DNA of 64,000 nt, from contig JAAVCF010000009.1 in NCBI GenBank assembly GCA_014802445.1, positions 81,399-145,398 on the forward strand, read 5' to 3'. This document shows, piece after piece, positions 40,001-49,004 of this stretch. This DNA comes from Bacteroides sp. (GTDB lineage Bacteria > Bacteroidota > Bacteroidia > Bacteroidales > Muribaculaceae). Each line of letters opens with the position of its first letter. Within the stretch, counting starts at the first letter, position 1. The notes under the pieces were generated by a model. The model saw only the letters and a list, made by a program, of their open reading frames with translations, searched no databases and was not told the DNA's origin. Position numbers and translations under genes: made by a program.

Positions 40001-43000
40001 TAACCGTCAGCTGTCATTCCGAATTTCCAGCATCTGAGTTCGGGAGATGTTTTGGAATTACATTCGCGGGAAGAAACAGTGGGGTGCGATTCAAACTCAG
40101 CCCCCGCCCTATAGATATGTGAGGGATTGGAGTCAAAGTTAGCCGGATAGACGAATCTTGTAACGGGGGAGTTGTCAGAATAATAACTTTGCGCTTGCAT
40201 TTCAGAATAATCGTAAGCCTCGGAGCCAAGAGGTATAGACGTGCCAGGCACGGGTAGAGTGCTTGACGTCAGACGGTCAAGTGCGTCATACTTCGTGGCT
40301 GAAAATATATGAGTCCCCGGTTCGCTTCCGTTGAGCGTCACGTTAAAATAGGGCATCCCGAATGCATCATAGTATTCACGATTATACACCATGCCTGAGG
40401 CTGTTCTATGTCCCGTTTGAACATAGTTGTCATGTGAATCCTTGAATAATCCGTAATTCCAAGTTCGGAGAGTGTTGTTCCAGCAATCAGCCTCCGCTAT
40501 AAGTCGGCCTCCTGAATATTTATAAGTATGAAATTGTCCCGAAGGGCGTTTTATCTGAGTGCAACCGACAAGGTGAATGTGGTCATACTTATAATTGAGG
40601 TTCGGAAAGATTGTTTTTTGAGTAAGACAATCATTATCTCCCCAGACCCATGATATATTGACACCATCTGAGCTAACTCCTGACAGGGGGAATCCGTGAG
40701 ATGTGTAGGATGTGAAGCGTTGTTCCTGAATCAGATGTGAACCTCGAGAAAGCCATTGACGAGTGAGGCGTGGCACATTATAAAAAGTGCCATACTCATT
40801 ACTTATCATCATGGTGTCCGTCTGATTTGCTATCCACACCTGTTTGATAGGTAAGCTTCGATAGCCATTTTGAGCAAACCTTGATATTATGCCCGATGTA
40901 GCCACGTTATAAGCAAATACATCTGTTCTTGACAAGTTTTGGCCTCCGCATGACAATACTGTGGACACAGGACGTGTAACGTTGTATCCAAGATGGGCCT
41001 GAACCGAGTCACCGGGGACCTCGGTGATAAAGTATGTCTGTAAATAATGTATATTCCCGTTAAGAATTGTAGGACGTGATTGATAATAGTCTGATGCATA
41101 ACGCAGAGCTGCAGTTATGGTTCGGGAGTTACCATCAGTGTAATGTCTGGTGGTGGTAACGGAATCAGGAATTGAGGTCACTGATTGGGCATAGAAAAGG
41201 AAACAAAGCACATCATTTGGATTGTGGACCTCAGGGATTGAAGTCCAATTCTTTTCCTCTCGGAATGTCACACTCTCACAATGAAGCCCTAAAACTACGT
41301 CTAACTTTCGCGATGAGCGATATGTGTGCCGCTCGGTTTCATAGGGATGGTATGCGCCATTGCGCCACTCATAAACGATTTTTTCTTTTAGCAAGGGTGC
41401 TCCTCCATAGTTTTGCTTGATGAAATAACTCATCCACTTGGGCTCAAAGAATTCTCCAATACTTGAGGGACAATTGTAAGGCAGGGTCCCCGGACCTTTC
41501 AGAGTCTGATTTGGCTCAGGATTACAATAGTTATCTCCGTGACGTATGGAGTGGACAGCATCAGAAAGATCGAAGATGAAAGATGTGCGGAGTGCCTTAT
41601 CAATGCCGGTTCCTGACACTTCCTCAGTTACTTTTTTATATAAAATATCAGTATTTTCCACTCCCATGCCTGCTACTCGTGATGACGATGTCATTGACGC
41701 TGTAAGTGAGTAACGCTTAGTGTAGGATAATAGAGAGCCCGCAGAGTTGTCATCCGCAATGGTGCCTGACAGCGCGCACCAAGCCTCAAGTCCTATTTTT
41801 GACAGGTCAACTGTTGTAATGGAATCAGAATAAAAGAAAGTGCGGGTGCGGATTCGTGATGTTTGAGGTGATTCCGCTTTGATAGTCTTGATTCGGCGCC
41901 CAATCTGATAGGTTTGAGAAGAGGTTTCCCCTGTGACGATGTAGTTTTTAGGTTCGTATTCAAAACTCGTGATGCAGCCCATAGCATCTGTTATGGAGGA
42001 TAAAACACCTGCTGCAGCATATTTTGGATTGGAAGCTCTTGACGTGCTCAACTTACCATTTTCGTCATAGATACTATAATAAGCATACTGTTCGTCCTCT
42101 CCATTAAACACGCCGAAAATGTCGTACATTTCGCCGGCCGGGATTGGATGATACTGCATTTTCCTGTAATCCACACATGTGTTCTCAGAAGTAACGTTGA
42201 TTTCCCCAATCACGGGTAATGACATTTCATCATTTCCGTAACTCAGGCTAACCTCCTTCACACATAGGCCATCGCTATTATACAGTCTGATTCCTGAAAT
42301 AAGTTCTCCAGTTCCTTTGTCTGGAGAATAAGAGAACGGACTGTGGTCAAACTCAATTCTGGAGTTATTAAGTGTCACAGCTTTGGGAACAAGCGGATTT
42401 TCGAATGTCGAATGCGGACCAATAAATGAGAGCGGTGCGCCTGTCGAAGCATTCTCCGGAAGTTTATTTATCTCAGTCCATGATATGGTGCGGTTTTTGA
42501 GTTTGAGAGAGTGGCCTCTGGTCCATTTCTTTAACGTATCGTACTCCACGCGAACCTGCTGTTTCTTGTCGTGGGTTTGGATAAGTGAGAGATTCCATGT
42601 AACAGGACATTCATATTCAGAGCTGTTTTTGTCGGATGAAACAGGGTCCTGCACATTGCGATATTCCATACGCTCTACATCGCAGAAGGTGTAAATTAGC
42701 CCTTCAAAAGTCTCGATAGTAAACTCGGTAATCTCTCCCTTGTCAAATTCGTTAGCATTAGGCCCTGTTATCGGAGCTCGTTGAAAGCTAATTGTTATAT
42801 CTTGTTGAGGAAGTAGATGTATATTGTCATCACCATCAATAATAAAAGAACCGCCATATCCAGGCAGATCATAAGAGAAAATATCATACTGACAATCTAC
42901 CTCCTGAGAGAGATACTTAGTTGCTTTGTCTGTATCTATTATAACTATAGGCTCATTGGGAATCTCAGGAGTAGGAACATCAACGTTGGCTCTTATTTTT

Positions 43001-43365
43001 TCATCTGGTAAGCCGACAACCTGTCGGCTAACACGGCCCAGACCGCGCAGTGACCATCCAATGCCTGTGTAACCGGGAAGGTCTGTGGCTCGTCGTGCAG
43101 AAGTGTTATAGCTTAGTGAAAACGACACTCCAAGTTCGCCAGAAGTGACATCAATCAACGGTATATCCACAATCGCTGAACCTGCGGAATAGCTGACGGG
43201 CACATCGGAATAACGTCGCAATGCCGATGCTTCTGGATTAGGCTCGGTAATGCGGGTCTCTAACGATTTGGGGACCTCAAAATATGGCTGGCCGTGCATT
43301 ACGGTGAAACTGCATGCGCATAAAGCTATGGCCAGAAAAAACTGAAGAGAGGGGATGTGTTTCAA
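37066..43365 (-). CDS. RHS/YD-repeat protein with C-terminal predicted HExxH metallopeptidase domain
   Basis: SpvB/TcdB-like N-terminus (VDIPLIDVTSGELGVSFSLSYNTSARRATDLPGYTGIGW), many YD repeats, RHS core end SPYLYCAGNPLNLIDPSG, then unique ~220-aa tail with GHEIRHVGQWM...NEVEAYRTQY. Confidence 0.9.
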   Translation of the reverse strand: MKHIPSLQFFLAIALCACSFTVMHGQPYFEVPKSLETRITEPNPEASALRRYSDVPVSYSAGSAIVDIPLIDVTSGELGVSFSLSYNTSARRATDLPGYTGIGWSLRGLGRVSRQVVGLPDEKIRANVDVPTPEIPNEPIVIIDTDKATKYLSQEVDCQYDIFSYDLPGYGGSFIIDGDDNIHLLPQQDITISFQRAPITGPNANEFDKGEITEFTIETFEGLIYTFCDVERMEYRNVQDPVSSDKNSSEYECPVTWNLSLIQTHDKKQQVRVEYDTLKKWTRGHSLKLKNRTISWTEINKLPENASTGAPLSFIGPHSTFENPLVPKAVTLNNSRIEFDHSPFSYSPDKGTGELISGIRLYNSDGLCVKEVSLSYGNDEMSLPVIGEINVTSENTCVDYRKMQYHPIPAGEMYDIFGVFNGEDEQYAYYSIYDENGKLSTSRASNPKYAAAGVLSSITDAMGCITSFEYEPKNYIVTGETSSQTYQIGRRIKTIKAESPQTSRIRTRTFFYSDSITTVDLSKIGLEAWCALSGTIADDNSAGSLLSYTKRYSLTASMTSSSRVAGMGVENTDILYKKVTEEVSGTGIDKALRTSFIFDLSDAVHSIRHGDNYCNPEPNQTLKGPGTLPYNCPSSIGEFFEPKWMSYFIKQNYGGAPLLKEKIVYEWRNGAYHPYETERHTYRSSRKLDVVLGLHCESVTFREEKNWTSIPEVHNPNDVLCFLFYAQSVTSIPDSVTTTRHYTDGNSRTITAALRYASDYYQSRPTILNGNIHYLQTYFITEVPGDSVQAHLGYNVTRPVSTVLSCGGQNLSRTDVFAYNVATSGIISRFAQNGYRSLPIKQVWIANQTDTMMISNEYGTFYNVPRLTRQWLSRGSHLIQEQRFTSYTSHGFPLSGVSSDGVNISWVWGDNDCLTQKTIFPNLNYKYDHIHLVGCTQIKRPSGQFHTYKYSGGRLIAEADCWNNTLRTWNYGLFKDSHDNYVQTGHRTASGMVYNREYYDAFGMPYFNVTLNGSEPGTHIFSATKYDALDRLTSSTLPVPGTSIPLGSEAYDYSEMQAQSYYSDNSPVTRFVYPANFDSNPSHIYRAGAEFESHPTVSSRECNSKTSPELRCWKFGMTADGYVERNGYWADGSLEVVRTIDPDGNMILTFTDWRGLTLLERRKIKESSYADTYYIYDSWGNPLVVLTPEYVQEWTQTYGREPLKYSTALKQNAYYYVYDSAGRIKEKRLPGCEPESYFYDSKGRIAFSQDGEQKAAGRCMIYLYDQTGRLVIKGECLSSVIPAEGAENLDMTVSYMGAGGSLNGYSHKLGRLPGLEILETNYFDHYHFLSLSGMPALPGFSSTSYSSGLLTGHLEAILHPEIENSSLGSSTTDSTPYNILTAYQYDYEERVTKTVSSTVSSDIFESTQTLYNIAGQPTSITRSIMNKDGSVASSEKSSMLYDNLGRLLSTASKLDSSTSVEVSRLGYDGVGQLATERTMAGTTTYTFDLNSQLITLDTPCFLQDFTYSPAGLIIGRTTSQKDGKTFSSKFTYDGMARLLSVNTTGAIAVYTSGPAPTGTLYTGSMTEASYTYDRNSNITALTRRRFGEPGGILLGGLGTKVLPVITTDNLSLNYNGNQLLKVTDDITSTIGADGFDFHDGADDATEYTYDRCGRMTSDLNRGIESIEWSITGRPMRMRLANGCRIDYFYSASGTKLREQLWEPQYISGGGVSSLLSDNGSQRAPIGGGGTIIIPLDSIKVNRIIEDHRWINNFEFERDSLTRINHSKGYWADGSFHTYLLDWQGNVSAVVNQNGKVEQSTLYYSYGLPFVSTNPEVNPYKFSGKELDMRFGLNMAHHGARLYFPDLGIFLSPDIMSESYRWLSPYLYCAGNPLNLIDPSGNKWDKMSGIDDFISYVNRALDRHKMELDNAEKNGNDKMKENAQIAIEHLEETLRIIDEIAQSEQTFCLRDLSGDVESYVEKDGDLIYIRGISGSLKGHEIRHVGQWMKLTDEKKAKRFDKNGRMLNTSNVSFYQALNEVEAYRTQYALDDEDFLGSPSDISDVTMESILRGLMKRSLRDNSENVQGAINVFKIGLEQYNNHIKSDPDSVEKYGKYVKKQ

Positions 43366-44436
43366 TGCAGTATTATTTTATGTGATGATGATGTTTTTGA
43401 ATCAGACAGATAGATAATGTATTCTCCCGGAGGCAGATTGTCACGCGATATTCGCCATTCTTCCTTTCCGTTACAGGAAGACGACCCCATCACTCTGCCG
43501 AGAATGTCGGTAAAAATCATTTTGTAATCATCTCTTGATGAGGCTTCCATACTTGTATTGGAGAATCTGATTACAATTTCATTCTCATTTTCCGAGATTT
43601 CAAGATTTTGAAGAAATTGGTCTATTTTATCGGCTGTGAATTCAATAGGTTGATGATACTTGTCGGATTCAAATCTGTCAAGACCAGCCAGATTGGAAGG
43701 TGCTCCGGGAGCCATTTGAGGCTGTGTGGAATCACTGCTTTTTCCAATCTCTGTGCGTATCCATGAAAAAACCTCCATGCATATCTCACGATTATCAACA
43801 CTATCACGTTCAATCTCCATTTGAGCAATCGGAAATTTTACACCAGGAGAAAGCCATGTGTAAGTTTGGATGTGTCGATGAATTTTTACCGAATCAGGCG
43901 CATCACTTAGAGATGGATAATTAATGGGAGACACCGAGACGGTATGATGTGTAATATTTTTATTGAGTCGTGCATTAATAATGGTGTCACCCATCGGAAA
44001 TATCAGAGTGCCGTAAACGGATGGAAGAAGTTGTTGCGTTCCCTCTGTCAATATAAAGTCACGGTGATAGGCCTTTCCGCGCTGAGCTAATGGTGATGTT
44101 ATTGCTTTTCCACGGTTGCTAACTGCTACTAATGCCGGAATTGTATCTTTAAGAACGAGGAATCGCGAATCTGACCAAAGACGCCAAATAGAATCTCTCT
44201 CCACTGCAAACATGTAGCTCTTGGAGGGCATGTCAATTCTCATTAGCGAATCTTGAGCATATATTGTAATCTCGAACTCGGGTCCAACAATGTTTGCGTT
44301 AGAAAAATCCCATATTGTTGATTCTGGATTCGGGAGTATGCCATCCACAGTTTGCAGAGAGTAATGGTTTTCTCTACCATTACAGATAAAGCAAAATGCA
44401 AGAAATAGTGATAAAAGGAGAGATTTGGGCATTATT
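43362..44436 (-). CDS. Exported protein with T9SS type A (Por) C-terminal sorting domain
   Basis: Likely start MPKSLLLSLFLAFCFICNG (near 44433, approximate); C-terminus IRFSNTSMEASSRDDYKMIFTDILGRVMGSSSCNGKEEWRISRDNLPPGEYIIYLSDSKTSSSHKIILH; 4-bp overlap with the RHS gene. Confidence 0.75.
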
Positions 44437-44541
44437 TTAATAATTAGGTTGTGCCAAACATAGTGAAAATATTTGAAAATTGAAAAATTATTAATATTTT
44501 TAATAAATATTAATAATTTGAGCCTGTCTAAAATCATTATT

Positions 44542-44566
44542 AACAATGCGCTGTCGGCGCATTGTT
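44542..44566. terminator. Perfect 10-bp-stem hairpin (AACAATGCGC-TGTCG-GCGCATTGTT), possible terminator/boundary hairpin
   Basis: Direct reading; followed by TTTTCA on + strand and adjacent to repeat copy B. Confidence 0.55.
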
Positions 44567-44569
44567 TTC

Positions 44570-44826
44570 ACGTACGATGTCCACTTTTCCCCAACCTCTG
44601 CCCGTAACTTTGCACTGTCAACCACTAAAAATATAATCGTTAAGGAACATCTCAGTGGTTGGCAAATGGCGCGTCGCAGTCGCGACCGACGCGCCGGCAA
44701 TCACCCGGAGGTCTTTCTCCACCCAAAACTCAAAAACCCAAAATCTCCAACCCCGGAGAAAGGCCGAAAGGCAAACCACAATCCAAGGCAGGGGCATCCA
44801 CCGGGCGGGGGATGCTCCCTGTCCCG
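44570..44826 (+). repeat. Structured dispersed repeat, copy B (candidate ncRNA or palindromic mobile element)
   Basis: Same ~255 bp sequence as 6375-6629 in opposite orientation; perfect GGCGCGTCG/CGACGCGCC and CAACCACT/AGTGGTTG arms, GCC-GAAA-GGC, GCATCC/GGATGC. Confidence 0.9.
44605..44612 (+). promoter_or_regulatory. TAACTTTG -7-like box inside repeat copy B
   Basis: cccgTAACTTTGcactgtcaaccact; TAnnTTTG match at identical position in both copies. Confidence 0.5.
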
Positions 44827-44892
44827 GTTCCCCCCTCCTCAAAATTCCCACCCAAAACTCCCCAAATCCGAAAATTATGGCTAATTTTGTAA

Positions 44893-45894
44893 ATGCGCTT
44901 ATTCCTATTGACTTGCATGCTGCTGGTGCTCACCGCCTGCGGCTTCCGTGACAGTTTTACGGTGGAGGCTCGCGTAGATGGCCTCGGAGTGGAAGCCCTG
45001 TGGATGGTCTACTATGCCGACGGGCAGCTCAACCAGTCCGAGGGTCGCCCTGCCGAACCGGGTGACCCCGCCAAATTTGTCGGGGCAAGCGCCGACTACA
45101 CTCTTGTGACCCTCCGCCGCTTCAACGGCTCTGACATTGTGGGCTTTCCCGCCCGCAATGGCGACAAAATCAAGGTGACGGTCAATGCCGACGGCTCAGT
45201 TGCCGTGAGCGGCAATGCCGCCTGTGATTCCCTCACCGCCTTTTATTCGCGCAATCACTCTCTCATTGAGTCAGGCCCGTCGCCCAAGCTCAGCGCCGCC
45301 GTGGCCCGCTTTGTGGAGGCCAACACGGCCTCAGTGGCCTCAACGGTCCTCCTCACCACCCTTTTTGACGCTTCGGCCTCAACAGCACGCGCCGACAGTC
45401 TCTACGCCATGATTGCCCCCGAGGCGCGCGCCCCCGGCATTGTGGCCGGATGGAGCGAGCAGCTTGACCTCGCCTCGCAGGACGAGCTCAACCGTCGCCT
45501 CGGCCCCTTCACCGTTTACAGCCGCGGCGACACCGCAATGTCATTCGTGGCCACCATCTCGCCTTACTCTCTCATCGTCTTCACGATGACTGACCGCTCC
45601 GACTCCGTGGCCTCGGCCTTGCAGCGCCTGCGCGCCGACTTTTCTGACCGCCGCCTGAAGATGCTTGAGGTGACCGTTAACACTGACTCCGCGCAGTGGG
45701 CCCGGCAGATGGCCAACGACACCGCGCGATGGACCCGCGGATGGGTGCCCGGCGGGGCAGCGGCTCCCGTGGTGAGGCGCATGAGCGTCACCGGAATCCC
45801 CTTTTTCATCGTGGCCGACTCCACGGCCACGCAGATTTATCGCGGCACATCCGTCACCGCGGCTGTCAATGCCTTACGTTCAAGATTGAAATAA
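44893..45894 (+). CDS. Lipoprotein, DUF4369/thioredoxin-like family
   Basis: Lipobox LVLTACGF; C-terminal RRMSVTGIPFFIVADSTATQIYRG resembles a thioredoxin-like end. Confidence 0.65.
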   Translation: MRLFLLTCMLLVLTACGFRDSFTVEARVDGLGVEALWMVYYADGQLNQSEGRPAEPGDPAKFVGASADYTLVTLRRFNGSDIVGFPARNGDKIKVTVNADGSVAVSGNAACDSLTAFYSRNHSLIESGPSPKLSAAVARFVEANTASVASTVLLTTLFDASASTARADSLYAMIAPEARAPGIVAGWSEQLDLASQDELNRRLGPFTVYSRGDTAMSFVATISPYSLIVFTMTDRSDSVASALQRLRADFSDRRLKMLEVTVNTDSAQWARQMANDTARWTRGWVPGGAAAPVVRRMSVTGIPFFIVADSTATQIYRGTSVTAAVNALRSRLK

Positions 45895-45913
45895 CCATCC
45901 CCTCTCTTCTGCT

Positions 45914-47479
45914 ATGTTAGTCAAGATTCCCGCAGCCGCCGTGAGCGGCATCGATGCCATTGTGGTCACGGTGGAAGTGTCGGTCAGCATCGGCATCTCC
46001 TTTACGATGGTGGGTCTGCCTGATGCCGCCGTCAAGGAGGCCTATCAGCGCGTGCTCACAGCCACACAGCAGAGCGGGTTTGACTTCCCCCGCCGCAACG
46101 TGGTGGTCAACCTCAGCCCTGCCGATGTCAGGAAAGAGGGCTCGGCTTATGACCTCCCTATAGCTGTCGGCACCCTCGTAGCAGCCGAGATTGTGCGCCC
46201 CGCCATCGAGCCGGGGCTCTATATGATGATGGGCGAGCTCTCGCTCGACGGCTCCCTGCTCCCTGTGCGCGGTGTGCTCCCCATGGCCATCAAGGCGCGT
46301 CAGCAGGGCTTCCGCGGCATGATTGTCCCCAAGGCCAACGCCACCGAGGCCGCCGTGGTCAACAATCTGGAGGTCATCGGCGCCGAAAGTCTCCGCCAGG
46401 TCATTGATTTCATCTCGGGAGCCACGGTGATGGAGCCCACGGTGGTCAACACCCGCGAGGAGTTTGCCGCGCAGAGCGGGGTATTTGACCTCGATTTCTC
46501 CGAGGTGAAGGGTCAGGAGATGGTCAAGCGCGCTTTCGAGGTGGCCTGCGCCGGCGGCCACAACATCCTCCTCGTGGGCCCTCCCGGAGCGGGCAAGTCA
46601 ATGATGGCCAAGCGCCTGCCCACCATCCTGCCGCCGCTCTCACTGGCCGAAGCGCTTGAAACCACCAAGATTCACTCCGTGGCCGGCCGCCTCAAAAACG
46701 GCTCGCGCCTGATGTCGTGCCGCCCCTTCCGCTCGCCTCACCACACCATCTCGCCCGTGGCCCTGGTGGGCGGCGGGTCAAACCCTCTCCCCGGCGAAAT
46801 ATCGCTGGCCCACAATGGCATCCTCTTCCTCGATGAGTTCCCTGAGTTCTCCCGAGGGGTCCTCGAGGTGCTTCGCCAGCCGCTGGAGGATCGCCACATC
46901 TCCATTGCCCGCGCGCGCTATTCCATTGACTATCCCGCCAGCTTCATGCTCGTGGCGAGCATGAATCCGTGCCCCTGCGGTTACTATAACCACCCCACAA
47001 AGGAGTGTACCTGCCCGCCCGGAGCCGTCACAAAGTATATGAGCCGCATTTCCGGCCCGCTCCTTGACCGCATCGACATCCAGTGTGAAATCCTCCCTGT
47101 GCCGTTCAGCGAGCTGGCCTCGCAGGCCGAGGGCGAGTCAAGCGCCACAATCCGCGATAGGGTGGTGCGAGCCCGAGCCATTCAGGCCGAGCGCTATGCC
47201 GCCGAGCCCGCCGTGCACTGCAACGCCCAGATGACCACACGCATGCTCCAGACCTACGCGCGCCCCGACGACAAGGCTATGGAGGTGCTCCGCACCACAA
47301 TCGAGAAGTTCGATATGAGTGCCCGCGCTTATGACCGCATTCTCAAAGTGGCCCGCACCATCGCTGACCTCGACGGCTCGGAGACCATCACGGCCGTCCA
47401 CATGCGCGAGGCCGTGAGCTATCGTAACCTCGATCGCTCAACTTGGGGACGCACCCATGCATCCAAAATGCCCTTTTGA
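45914..47479 (+). CDS. YifB/ComM family Mg-chelatase-like AAA ATPase
   Basis: SIGISFTMVGLPDAAVKEAYQRV, LLVGPPGAGKSMMAKRLPTILPPL, FRSPHHTISPVALVGGGSNPLPGEISLAHNGILFLDE. Confidence 0.95.
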   Translation: MLVKIPAAAVSGIDAIVVTVEVSVSIGISFTMVGLPDAAVKEAYQRVLTATQQSGFDFPRRNVVVNLSPADVRKEGSAYDLPIAVGTLVAAEIVRPAIEPGLYMMMGELSLDGSLLPVRGVLPMAIKARQQGFRGMIVPKANATEAAVVNNLEVIGAESLRQVIDFISGATVMEPTVVNTREEFAAQSGVFDLDFSEVKGQEMVKRAFEVACAGGHNILLVGPPGAGKSMMAKRLPTILPPLSLAEALETTKIHSVAGRLKNGSRLMSCRPFRSPHHTISPVALVGGGSNPLPGEISLAHNGILFLDEFPEFSRGVLEVLRQPLEDRHISIARARYSIDYPASFMLVASMNPCPCGYYNHPTKECTCPPGAVTKYMSRISGPLLDRIDIQCEILPVPFSELASQAEGESSATIRDRVVRARAIQAERYAAEPAVHCNAQMTTRMLQTYARPDDKAMEVLRTTIEKFDMSARAYDRILKVARTIADLDGSETITAVHMREAVSYRNLDRSTWGRTHASKMPF

Positions 47480-47515
47480 GTGTTTTACACTCAGAAACCT
47501 CACTTTTCAACTGTC

Positions 47516-48901
47516 ATGAAACTTGCCAACCTCATTGCCTGGAAGGATACACTCAAGGAGTATTTTGACCTTTCAGGTGACCTCGTGCCGCAGGCCGATG
47601 CCGAGCAGGCCATCCGTGAAGGTGTGTCATTCAGGGGCACCAACATCATCATCCTGATTATAGCCATCTTCATAGCCTCGCTCGGACTCAACACCAATTC
47701 CACAGCCGTCATCATCGGCGCCATGCTCATCTCTCCGCTCATGGGGCCCATCATCGGCATTGGCCTGGCGGTGGGCATTCAGGATTTCGAACTGATGAAG
47801 CGCTCGTTTCGTAACCTCATGATGGCCACCGTGTTCAGTGTGGCCACATCGTGTGTCTACTTCCTGATTTCGCCCGTCAGCGAGGGCCATAGCGAGCTGC
47901 TGGCGCGCACCTCTCCCACCATCTATGATGTGTTCATAGGCTTATTCGGCGGCGCCGCCGGCATTGTGGCCATAGGCAGCAAGATGAAAGGCAATGTAAT
48001 CCCCGGTGTGGCCATCGCCACGGCTCTCATGCCGCCGCTATGCACCGTGGGCTACGGCCTGGCCACCTTTCAGATGAACTATTTCTTCGGCGCGCTCTAT
48101 CTGTTCTTCATCAATTCCGTGTTCATTGCCTGCGCCACCACCATGGGTGTCAAGCTCATGAAGTACCACGTGAAGGACTTCTCCAACCCCCAGCGCGCGC
48201 GTCGCGTGCGCAACACCATCTACACCGTTGCCATCCTCACCATGCTTCCCGCATGCTATCTCACTTACCGCATGTATCAGCAGTCCACGTTCTCAATGAA
48301 CTGTCAGAAGTTTGTGGACCAGCAGTTTGATTTCGAGGACACTCAGGTGCTCCACATGTCGGCCGTGATGAAGGGTGGCGAGAAGACGCTCACAGTGAGC
48401 CTCGTCGGCAAGATTCTGCCGCAGGACTCGCTGGTGCTTGCCCTCACTGACCGCCTGCCGGCCTACCATCTGGGAGGCACTCGCCTGCGCATCATTCAGG
48501 GCGATAATGCTAATGCCTCTTTCGATGCCACCACAGCCACCTCCACCATGCTGCGCGACATGTATCAGGTGACGCAGAACACCATCAACACTCAGCGTGA
48601 AACCATTGACTCCCTGCGCACGCTGAGCGCCGCCGTGGCCCGCACCGACACCATCGGCGCCACGATAGCTCCCGAGCTGAGGGTGGTGTTTCCCGAGGTG
48701 GCTGACATAGCCGTGACGCGCGCCATTGTCAGCAATGTGGCAACAGGCAAGCTCGACACCCTCCACGTGGCTCTGGTGCGCTACAACAGCCCCATGCCGC
48801 AGGCTCGCGCGGCCAAGTTCCGCACCTATCTCGAGGCTCGCCTGGCCATGAAGCCCATCACCATCGTGCCCACCTCAAAGCTCGGCTCTCCCTCCCGCTG
48901 A
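47516..48901 (+). CDS. DUF389 (TIGR00341-type) membrane protein
   Basis: ALGLNTNSTAVIIGAMLISPLMGPIIGIGLA; IPGVAIATALMPPLCTVGYGLA. Confidence 0.88.
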   Translation: MKLANLIAWKDTLKEYFDLSGDLVPQADAEQAIREGVSFRGTNIIILIIAIFIASLGLNTNSTAVIIGAMLISPLMGPIIGIGLAVGIQDFELMKRSFRNLMMATVFSVATSCVYFLISPVSEGHSELLARTSPTIYDVFIGLFGGAAGIVAIGSKMKGNVIPGVAIATALMPPLCTVGYGLATFQMNYFFGALYLFFINSVFIACATTMGVKLMKYHVKDFSNPQRARRVRNTIYTVAILTMLPACYLTYRMYQQSTFSMNCQKFVDQQFDFEDTQVLHMSAVMKGGEKTLTVSLVGKILPQDSLVLALTDRLPAYHLGGTRLRIIQGDNANASFDATTATSTMLRDMYQVTQNTINTQRETIDSLRTLSAAVARTDTIGATIAPELRVVFPEVADIAVTRAIVSNVATGKLDTLHVALVRYNSPMPQARAAKFRTYLEARLAMKPITIVPTSKLGSPSR

Positions 48902-48928
48902 CCCCATTCCGTCAAGCCGCAAAACAAT

Positions 48929-48960
48929 GCGCCCGGCAAAGGATAAACCTTGCCGGGCGC
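48929..48960. terminator. Strong hairpin between convergent genes
   Basis: GCGCCCGGCAAAGG ATAAA CCTTGCCGGGCGC. Confidence 0.75.
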
Positions 48961-49004
48961 GGTGTTATTTGCTGGCCTTAACGTGATGTAAGGCGCGGGG
49001 GTGA

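Noticed and set aside
44546-44951. ORFs 44546-44884, 44655-44951 and 44659-44892 as small proteins
   Set aside because: They lie in structured repeat copy B; the frame shifts relative to copy A, so coding is unlikely.
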